Positions 6,961 to 12,898 of a stretch of DNA of 12,898 nucleotides are shown piece after piece; position 1 is the first letter of the stretch; the number at the start of each line of letters is the position of its first letter. The stretch is from Gracilaria caudata (lineage: Eukaryota; Rhodophyta; Florideophyceae; Gracilariales; Gracilariaceae): the NCBI GenBank assembly GCA_030374735.1, contig JASCIV010000750.1:1-12898 (forward strand), in the 5' to 3' direction. The translations under genes and the position numbers were made by a program. The notes under the pieces are model-generated. The model made no database searches and was not told the DNA's origin. It saw nothing but the letters and a program-made list of their open reading frames with translations.

Positions 6961-7747
6961 GATCAAAAACTTCAGTCCGCGAGTTGCTTCATGCAAGACT
7001 GATCAACAAGACTAGACTACGTATGCCTCACGGTCGTTAGGTCATGTGTCTCACTTCTTGGATTTCGCTATTATATATCAACGTGAAGCTCACAATTCAA
7101 CATATTAGAAATGGGCTCGTCAAAGAACGCCATCGATACACTGGAGAACCTCCACTGGAGGACTCCTCCATGAATGCAAGAGGATTTCCGCAAGCATGAA
7201 ATTATTGATTTTCATCATCGAGCGGCCTTCTACACTTTCCACAGTGAACGACGTGGAGTGAGGAACTCAAAGAACACGTTTCTGACTTCAAGAGTGGAAC
7301 AAACTTACGAGAAGACGAGAGGTTGTATGGAATAACATTATATGGTATGTATAGGTTCCCTAGACTTTACGTCCAGGGAACCAGTACAGTCTAGGCTACT
7401 GATGACTCTTCCACAAGCAGGTCATTGCCGGCGCTTTGGGACTTCCGAAGGCGGGTAGTTTCTCCTCGGAGAGAGCAAACTCGTACTTGTATTCCCCCTG
7501 TTCCTTTCAGAGAAGAGAAATCTGGTTGAACACTTCCCTCACTTTGTCCAATTTCTCAAAGAAAAGGAAACTTACATATATTCTATAAAATCTTTGAGCG
7601 TTGACTCAATCCGACCAAACCTGCGTCCTCAATTCTGTGTGGAAGGATGCCGTATGCGCAACAATCTGCGAGGGTGCATGAGAGATACTCAACGTAGAAT
7701 GTCTGCTAATGTTAGCAGCTCTGTCGTCATTTTATTTTAAAGTTATT
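6961..7747. other. Intergenic with several small perfect inverted repeats
   Basis: No supported coding frame. Hairpin-forming sequences include CCTCCA-C-TGGAGG (7149-7161), the overlapping stems at 7354-7395, and CTGCTAA-TG-TTAGCAG (7703-7718). The core of the last (GCTAATGTTAG) recurs at 7889-7899. Confidence 0.5.
7354..7395. repeat. Overlapping, mutually exclusive stem-loops
   Basis: GGTTCCCT (7354-7361) pairs perfectly with AGGGAACC (7375-7382). The overlapping CCTAGACT (7359-7366) pairs perfectly with AGTCTAGG (7388-7395). Because the two left arms share CCT, a transcript could fold one way or the other but not both fully. Confidence 0.7.
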
Positions 7748-8308
7748 TCAGGATTTGACGACAAGTTTTTGACAGATTGTGATAATCTGCCTCTGGGTGA
7801 TGCGCTGGCCGTTGACTGGCATGGCTCTCATAGATAGATGTGCGGATATTTCCCTTTGTACCCGGCAGGTGTACCGGTAAACACCGCAGCTAATGTTAGG
7901 ATGACACGAGTACAGCCATAGGGGACACGCCAGCTTGCGCTGTATACCTGTATACCTCATTAAATGAATTCTGCAGTCATACCTTCTACGTGTAAGCCTA
8001 CCTATGGGGAACGCCCCGTTCGTGAGGCTAACGAAAGTTGCCTCCAATACCTGTGCTGCATTCGTAACATAACTTCGCCATACAACCGTCGGCTTCGCGT
8101 GAAACGTTGGTCTGGCCAGACACGTGGAGAGCTGCCGTTTGGACAAATCGTAGCGCATTTGCGCACACTCGTCGCGCTTCTCAGATCCGACGAGGCCTTC
8201 GTGACAAACCATCCTATCTCAGACGCCCAGAGTGGCAACCTGTTTGCGCCCCCTCCTTCTTGTAAGTCAAGCTACAGCTCCCGTTCCTTCAACATGCTGT
8301 ACGTGTGA
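7748..8308. other. Cluster of overlapping unassigned frames on both strands
   Basis: A 154-codon ATG frame on the minus strand (7748-8212) overlaps a 114-codon ATG frame on the plus strand (7964-8308) and further frames. Neither product shows a recognisable domain, signal peptide, repeat or convincing codon bias. The local rise in GC explains why stops are rare. A gene here is possible but cannot be chosen from the sequence. Beyond it, 8309-8949 shows nothing beyond AT-rich intergenic DNA. Confidence 0.3.
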
Positions 8309-8949
8309 ACGACGTAACTGCTCGTGGTCCTCCCTTGAACACGTAGTGGCCGCCTCTCTCGTTCAAGTTTCTTTCCTGTTACTGCATATTGAGCTGTACC
8401 TCGCCCAAACGTATCTCTTCAAAAGGCCGGTCTATCCTATGAGGTTGCTCGTCATCCACAGAAAACGTTTTCAATCATTTTTCTCTTCTATGTTCAGCAT
8501 TCAAAATGCTTTCTCGAAACACTTCATGTTCTCTCGTGCTACCAATGAAATGTGTTGATCAGGATCCTAATCTTAGCAAGGTGTCAATGAACAACAATAT
8601 ATGTGAATCGTGACGTGCTCAGTACCTTGGGACTGTAACTGAGTAAAGAACTCTTAGGCCACGAAAAGACTCGACAAGACCGACAGAAATAAACTGATAT
8701 CACGGATGACTTCTTCAGCACGGTGCATTGTCGCTTCCTTTCCTGGATTCTCTTCAAATTATATAATAATGAACTTCAATACAGGGCAAGGGCAACATTA
8801 CGAAGAGCATAAATACAAGTGGAAGAGAACTCGTCAAATAAAAGCTTGAACTCCATAAGACCCAAAGCCTGTGCACAACAGATGAGCTTCAAGACGACTT
8901 CACTTCCAGTGAAGCGGATGATGTTTTTTTCTCATGCTTCGAGCAATGG

Positions 8950-9081
8950 GAGGCCCCGGCCTCAGCTGATTTTGAGAAAAAGAGCTAACTGATTTGCTCT
9001 GGCATGTGGAAATGTAAAGTTAGACCATTCTACAGCAAATCAATCTGATTTGCTATTATTAGTTGCCAGTAGGCCAGTAGG
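8950..9081. repeat. Cluster of short inverted and direct repeats
   Basis: GAGGCC-CC-GGCCTC (8950-8963) is a perfect hairpin. AGCAAATCA-ATC-TGATTTGCT (9034-9054) has 9-bp arms and a 3-nt loop; its right arm with the preceding C (CTGATTTGCT) already occurs at 8989-8998. GCCAGTAG is tandemly repeated at 9065-9072 and 9073-9080. No gene is visible from 8309 to 9529, so these may be regulatory or mobile-element debris. Confidence 0.55.
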
Positions 9082-9529
9082 AAAGGTCATTGCTGAGATA
9101 GTAATAAAGATATTAGTGGGGTAAGACTCTTACCTCTTTTCACTGCCACCTTAACAGAAGTTTGGTGGTTCAGCTATCTTCGAAGGCTAAAAATAAATAA
9201 GTAAAAGGGAGTCTGAAGTGCATTTCCAGACATCAAATTCATACATCGCTCACAACAGAAAATGTTTTTAGAAGCGGACTGAATTTGTAGACAGTTTGGG
9301 TCAATCTCTTCCTTAGTTATAAAGATGACAATTGGTGGTAAGTCTTCCGGTTACTGAATTACGAGAGATCTACGGGAAGAGATTCGGACGGGCTACTGAC
9401 AACAGAATAGGGTGATTAATATGCCGATCCTTTAAGTTTATGTACCTCGAACAAGGGTTTGGAAGTCGTGAGGGCGAGCACGAGGTATGGGAGATGGTGG
9501 CGGTTACTGGTTTGGACGTTTGTTTTGAA

Positions 9530-9575
9530 CTCCTGAAGTTCTGAAATGCGTAAAGCGCTTTCAACACTTCAGGAG
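9530..9575 (-). terminator. Stem-loop in the 3' flank of the kinase gene
   Basis: CTCCTGAAGT (9530-9539) is the exact complement of ACTTCAGGAG (9566-9575). Inside the 26-nt loop GAAA and GCG (9543-9550) can pair with CGC and TTTC (9556-9562), extending the structure. It begins 82 nt past the kinase stop codon, in the expected 3' UTR. ACACTTCAG recurs at about 9616. No canonical poly(A) signal is seen nearby, so a 3'-end or stability role is possible but inferred. Confidence 0.5.
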
Positions 9576-9656
9576 ATCAAATCTCAGTCAAAGGGGGAAG
9601 CGTGTATTTGTGAAACACTTCAGAAATTGTGCTTTGGGGTAAGCTCGGTAATGCAT

Positions 9657-10655
9657 TCAGATGCTTGAGTCTGGGAACTCAATTGTTCTTAAGATATGCC
9701 TTAACATCTCATAATCTGGATTTTCTCTATCCATGTTATGAATATGGTCTAAGAAAGGCGCAAATTGCGGCATTCTGAAGCATACTGACTTCGCAGAAAG
9801 GTTTTTGAGTAGCTCACAAGTCTTCATAGCGACTTGCAATTCTGTTTCCTTGTTCTCATATTCCTCGTATTTTTCCGTCCAAGGCAAGCTTCCTGTAAAA
9901 AGTTCGAGAAGGACATATGCCAAACTCTCCACGTCGTCGCCTGGGAGTACCGGCTGGCAATCTTGGGCGCTCCTCGACAGATAATCGAGGGTACCCCCAG
10001 GTTGAACTATTTGTTCTTCATCGACTAGATTTCCGTTGTGGTCACGATAAGTTTTCGACACTCCAAAATCAATAAGTCTGACTGCTGAAAAATCAGCTTT
10101 GTCGGCGGGCATCAAGATGTTGTCCGGTTTGAGGTCACAATGCACTATATCCAGTGAATGGATATTTTCAAGAGCATACAAAAGGCGGATGCCAACCTGA
10201 ATGATCTCTGACGGATACAGGGGCCTATGATGTTCCCAGACGTCAGCAAGTGACATGCCCAAGAACTCCATGACTATAAATGCGAGGTCCCCGGAATAGC
10301 TGAAGAGGTAAACTTTGGGAATCGTGTGCCTAGCTTTAGGCCATTCTGAGAACTTGTTTAGATGGTTTTGCATACAGTACTCTTTGAAAAGGGATGGACC
10401 TGTGTTGAAATCCGGATCGAATTTGATTGCGACGTCCTTTCTCAGAAAGGAGTCGTATGCTTTGAACACATATCCGTATCCTCCTCTTCCGATATAGCAA
10501 AGAATGAACCATCTTTCCTCGAAAAACTGCCCGATTTTAATCCTATCGCGTAAAGCGTTTGGAACTTCAGTGCGCGCCAGTGGCAAAGCACGTTTCAAAT
10601 TAAAATTCTGCTTTGGACGCTGGGCTGCACTTTGGGCAAAGAAATTGGATGCCAT
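9657..10655 (-). CDS. CK1-family (casein kinase 1-like) protein kinase
   Basis: A Ser/Thr protein kinase of 332 residues, nearly all catalytic domain (about 48-330), without intron. It starts at the first ATG after upstream stops; the stop is TGA at 9657-9659. Seen in order: glycine loop GRGGYGYV (56-63), VAIK with Lys78, likely helix-C Glu92, catalytic loop HCDLKPDN (172-179, Asp174, Lys176, Asn179), DFG (196-198), GGTLDYLS (220-227) in the place of CK1 GTxRYxS, and GDDVESLAYVLLELFTGSLPW (239-259), the CK1/TTBK/VRK-type DD-x-ESL helix. It lacks the APE motif, as CK1 members do. All catalytic residues are present, so activity is likely. HRD is HCD, so the Arg that contacts a phosphorylated activation loop is absent. 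There is no C-terminal regulatory tail, and the N-terminal 45 residues are basic and divergent. CK1 enzymes phosphorylate pre-primed or acidic sites in signalling, trafficking and clock pathways; the particular role here is unknown. Confidence 0.97.
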   Translation of the reverse strand: MASNFFAQSAAQRPKQNFNLKRALPLARTEVPNALRDRIKIGQFFEERWFILCYIGRGGYGYVFKAYDSFLRKDVAIKFDPDFNTGPSLFKEYCMQNHLNKFSEWPKARHTIPKVYLFSYSGDLAFIVMEFLGMSLADVWEHHRPLYPSEIIQVGIRLLYALENIHSLDIVHCDLKPDNILMPADKADFSAVRLIDFGVSKTYRDHNGNLVDEEQIVQPGGTLDYLSRSAQDCQPVLPGDDVESLAYVLLELFTGSLPWTEKYEEYENKETELQVAMKTCELLKNLSAKSVCFRMPQFAPFLDHIHNMDRENPDYEMLRHILRTIEFPDSSI

Positions 10656-11063
10656 TTGCTTGTATGTTATTTCCGAACCGGTGAGTTGCAGAGATATGCT
10701 GGAAATTTGGCGCTTTTTTTCTGTTAAAATTGCTGCAGGCCTGGAGCCGAGGAGTCGATAGTGCTCGAGTTTGCGTTCATATACGGAAGGCCGAGAAAGA
10801 ACTCAAAAAGTGAAGCATGCAGAAGTTAGACGTGAACACGTATTTCAACGGCGGCCACATATTTAGCCAAAAAAATGAAAGCAAAAGTCATACACACCAA
10901 AAGTTCAATTCGGTATTTTTGGAAAATTCGTGAGCGTGACACGGCGCGCGCGAAGGGACCGGCGGCAGTTCTGGCGCAGACGCCGACGACGACTGGGTGT
11001 GACGTGTAGCGTTCTACCTTATCCAACTAGCGGTTGCGGCGCGGGGAATGCGCAGCAAGTGAC
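10656..11063. other. Kinase upstream region with a GC-rich block
   Basis: The first 270 bp upstream of the kinase ATG are AT-leaning, with only a weak TTTTAA at about 10725 as a TATA candidate. From about 10930 the DNA turns GC- and CpG-rich (GGCGCGCGCG-type tracts, GACGACGAC). A 231-codon plus-strand frame from 10930 is open mainly because of this composition; it begins at GTG, has arginine-rich low complexity, and runs antisense across the secreted-protein gene. Confidence 0.45.
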
Positions 11064-11118
11064 CCGCTTCCGCACCGCTTCCGCACCGTTTCCGCTCCTC
11101 TTCCACTCCTCTTCCGCT
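11064..11118. repeat. 11-bp tandem array, five copies
   Basis: Five consecutive 11-bp units are present: CCGCTTCCGCA twice, CCGTTTCCGCT, CCTCTTCCACT, CCTCTTCCGCT, with a degenerate sixth start (CCGCAC). On the minus strand each unit carries the core GGAAG or GGAAA. The period is close to one DNA turn, so equivalent bases face the same side, and it is not a multiple of three. The array lies about 410 bp upstream of the kinase start and about 300 bp past the stop of the secreted-protein gene, so it could be a clustered factor-binding array. The rest of this intergenic stretch, 11119-11424, shows nothing else supported. Confidence 0.85.
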
Positions 11119-11424
11119 CCGCACTGCCCCTCGCTCAGAGCTCGCGTCCCGCTCGTGAGCTCATACACACACGCCGTTTCTCTGTCGGAAGAACAGGCGC
11201 TGCGCGCGCGTAATAGAAACACCGTCCCGCAAACTGTTCTTGTAATACGGCCGACACACGTTTTTAATCTAATCGGGCTCAGTGTGCTGCATCTACATTG
11301 CGCTTGCAATCGAATCTCCGGTACGGAACATCCTCTACCCCACACACCTCACCCAATTTGTCACTTCCCATTCCGTCCACGAACAGACCAGCAACCAACA
11401 AAACAAAACAGAGTTCGCCAACGC

Positions 11425-11862
11425 TCACAGGTTGTTGAAACGAGCCAAGCGAGCCTTTCGCACGTCGCCCACGTAACGCCTGTATGTCGGTGCCACACTT
11501 GGAGCAACCAAGCTCTCTCCCAGAACCTTCGCTGTGTTGGCCGCCAGCGTGCGTGTATTGGACAGATCTCCCAACACAGGGTCCTCCACGGCTCCCAATT
11601 GTCCGGGCTTGAGCACCAAGCATGAGCGCACAATGACGGTGAGGTCAACAATGGCGGTGCGCGGGTTGGCGCTAGCCGCACAATCTCCTGGAACGCAGCC
11701 GGAGGGCGCGCCCGAGAGCTGACCGGCAAGCTTGCACGCGCACTGAATGTCGGCCTTGACCTTGGTGGGCGAACACGATGGGTTGAGCTCCACAAGCGTC
11801 TGCGCGGATGAGAGCGCGAATACAGACGCGACCAGCGCGAACAGCAGGATAGACAGCTTCAT
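11425..11862 (-). CDS. Small secreted six-cysteine protein
   Basis: A 145-residue protein with a clear signal peptide: Met-Lys, a hydrophobic core (residues 4-16), then ALSSA with likely cleavage after Ala20. The mature part of about 125 residues has six Cys, all within 30-81, spaced C-X10-C-X-C-X12-C-X4-C-X19-C, which allows three disulfides. The tail 82-145 has no Cys and ends basic (RKARLARF). I do not recognise the family: it lacks the eight Cys of hydrophobin or CFEM domains, and the spacing is not that of elicitins. The ATG (11860-11862) has A at -3 and follows a purine-poor leader; the stop is TGA. Third codon positions are mostly G or C, unlike the kinase, which suggests high expression or a different origin. 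A TATA box lies 111-119 nt upstream. It is in tandem with the kinase but too far away to be co-transcribed. A further 3' exon cannot be excluded. Confidence 0.82.
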   Translation of the reverse strand: MKLSILLFALVASVFALSSAQTLVELNPSCSPTKVKADIQCACKLAGQLSGAPSGCVPGDCAASANPRTAIVDLTVIVRSCLVLKPGQLGAVEDPVLGDLSNTRTLAANTAKVLGESLVAPSVAPTYRRYVGDVRKARLARFNNL

Positions 11863-11972
11863 GATTAAAGAAAGAGGGGTTCGGATTGCGATTCTGGGAG
11901 CTGTGGGAGAATGGAGCTGCTATTGAGAACTGTGGCGGACGACGGTGAACGTTCAGATGCTCATGGACGCTG

Positions 11973-11981
11973 TTTATTATA
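11973..11981 (-). promoter_or_regulatory. TATA box of the secreted-protein gene
   Basis: TATAATAAA on the minus strand, 111-119 nt before the ATG at 11862, flanked by GC-rich DNA (CAGTCCCCC upstream in the minus sense). Transcription would start about 30 nt on, leaving a leader of roughly 80 nt rich in C and T. Position and contrast with the GC-rich surroundings support it. Confidence 0.55.
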
Positions 11982-12898
11982 GGGGGACTGTGGCGAAGCG
12001 AGTGCAAGCGTTGGCGACAAAGAAAATGAACGACTTGATGGCAATGAGCAGTTAAGCTCCTGACACAGCGGTGGCTCGTAACGCTTGTTGCCACATGTTT
12101 GTGCCTGATGCGCGTGCATCCTGCTCGGATTGGACACAGAAACGGCAGCGCTCAAACTCAGCGATGCATGGCGCTCAGCGATTGTGGGCTTTCTACCCGT
12201 CGACGCGTGCATGCGAAGCAGCAGCGTGAGCAACAACGTCTGCAGCGTTTGTTTATGTTTACACCCAACGGAGACTGTTATATATCGATAAGCTGGCGGC
12301 GACCTTCATGAGGGAATAGATTGCTGCCGGCTTTTATGCGCCCGTGTATATAGCATTCCCAGTTGTCGCTTGCTGACGGGGTGAGCCGGAAGGACCACCG
12401 CTTTGAAGGTGGGCAAACAAGCAGTGCTTCGCAAGCTCGATATGCGTGAGCCTTGACTGCATCGCTTTCCAGAAGATACGCGTTGGCGCCGCAGAGGACA
12501 CGTCAGCCCCATTCGTTGGCGGAAGGAAAGCGGCTCAAATTCAAGCTTGGCGCGACGGCGAAACCCCTACGAAGATCTGGTTGTGGACAACTGGCTGCCG
12601 CCAAATTCAAGAGCCGGACGGGGGAAGGCTGAACTGGGGAAGGCTGAGCCTTCAAGGCTCACCACCACAGCTGTCGTCGGAGCTTCTGGTGCCACACGCA
12701 GACATTTCGCCTCTTCACTCCTGATCATTGAGTGCATCCAGGAAAAGTCAAAATGCCAGCCCACTAAATCTGTCAACACAGCAGATTACCAAATCGTGGC
12801 GGTTAGTTGTCAAGCGGCTGTAGTACAGTACATAGAAAATCACTCAAAATTTAATGTAAATTACGGTTGAGTCTGGCAGAGGGTTTGGAGTTCGGGTG
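11982..12898. other. GC-rich upstream region, no supported gene
   Basis: TATA-like sequences occur at 12278-12291 (TTATATATCGATAA) and 12347-12352 (TATATA), but the plus-strand ATGs downstream (12442, 12752) hit stops within four codons. Plus frames at 12446-12724 and 12547-12870 lack an ATG start. The region may hold distal promoter elements of the secreted-protein gene or part of a gene extending beyond the window. Confidence 0.4.
12621..12661. repeat. 12-bp direct repeat running into a 17-bp palindrome
   Basis: GGGGAAGGCTGA occurs at 12621-12632 and 12636-12647. The second copy runs into TGAGCCTT-C-AAGGCTCA (12645-12661), a perfect inverted repeat with a 1-nt centre. In the plus frame the direct repeat would encode Gly-Lys-Ala-Glu twice. 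It may reflect local duplication or a protein-binding palindrome. Confidence 0.7.

Noticed and set aside
7748..8308. Opposed 154- and 114-codon frames as real genes
   Set aside because: They overlap on opposite strands with no domain, signal peptide or promoter to pick one. Frames of this length are expected by chance in a window of this size and composition.
10930..11625. 231-codon plus-strand frame
   Set aside because: It begins at GTG rather than ATG, is Arg- and Ser-rich low complexity, crosses the 11-bp array, and runs antisense to the better supported secreted-protein gene. Openness follows from GC-rich composition.
12278..12352. Two TATATA sequences as promoters
   Set aside because: No credible start codon follows on the plus strand, and on the minus strand they are over 400 bp from the nearest gene, which has a closer TATA box.
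12446..12870. Plus-strand frames near the window end
   Set aside because: They have no ATG start, and the nearby TATA-like sequences lead only to ATGs with immediate stops. An exon of a gene beyond the window cannot be excluded.
1..12898. CRISPR array, bacterial operon, integrase or complete transposon
   Set aside because: No spaced direct-repeat array, no transposase or reverse-transcriptase motif, and no paired terminal repeats with target duplication were found by reading both strands.

Overview
This window looks like nuclear DNA of a eukaryote with loosely packed genes. The signs are a Pol III-type tRNA-Thr gene with no encoded CCA and a T-run behind it, a short GT-AG spliceosomal intron with a CTAAC branch site, TATA-like boxes about 115-145 bp before likely start codons, two C2H2 zinc-finger regulators and a CK1-family kinase. 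The lineage cannot be fixed from sequence alone. A unicellular alga (for example a red alga) or an early-diverging fungus would both fit. No bacterial operon, plasmid, CRISPR array or complete transposon is visible.

Layout: 1-240 holds a strong inverted repeat and tRNA-Thr(AGU). 1086-1895 (-) encodes a four-finger C2H2 protein with a low-complexity N-terminal half, followed by a stem-loop in its 3' flank. 1896-4612 is mostly non-coding, with one weak zinc-ribbon-like frame (2808-3170, -) and a homopolymer/pyrimidine-rich promoter. 4613-5373 (+, possibly to 5543) encodes a two-finger C2H2 protein whose second finger is split by a 95-nt intron; splicing restores the exact C-X2-C-X12-H-X4-H spacing. 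5832-6314 (-) is an open frame with two ankyrin-repeat registers, and broken ankyrin-like stretches continue rightward to about 6960, so this is probably an ankyrin gene relic or a multi-exon gene. 6960-9520 has no supported gene but several perfect short inverted repeats. 9657-10655 (-) encodes a divergent CK1-like protein kinase with a 10-bp stem-loop behind it. About 410 bp upstream of it lies an 11-bp tandem array. 11425-11862 (-) encodes a small secreted six-cysteine protein with GC-rich third codon positions, unlike its neighbours, and a TATA box upstream. 11863-12898 holds that promoter and no supported gene.

The genes do not form an obvious pathway. The two zinc-finger genes are divergently oriented, 2.7 kb apart, and share a short hydrophobic motif (SI-x-x-[IV]-L) ahead of their fingers, which suggests related regulator architectures. 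Several observations are inference from pattern reading without database comparison and are marked as such.
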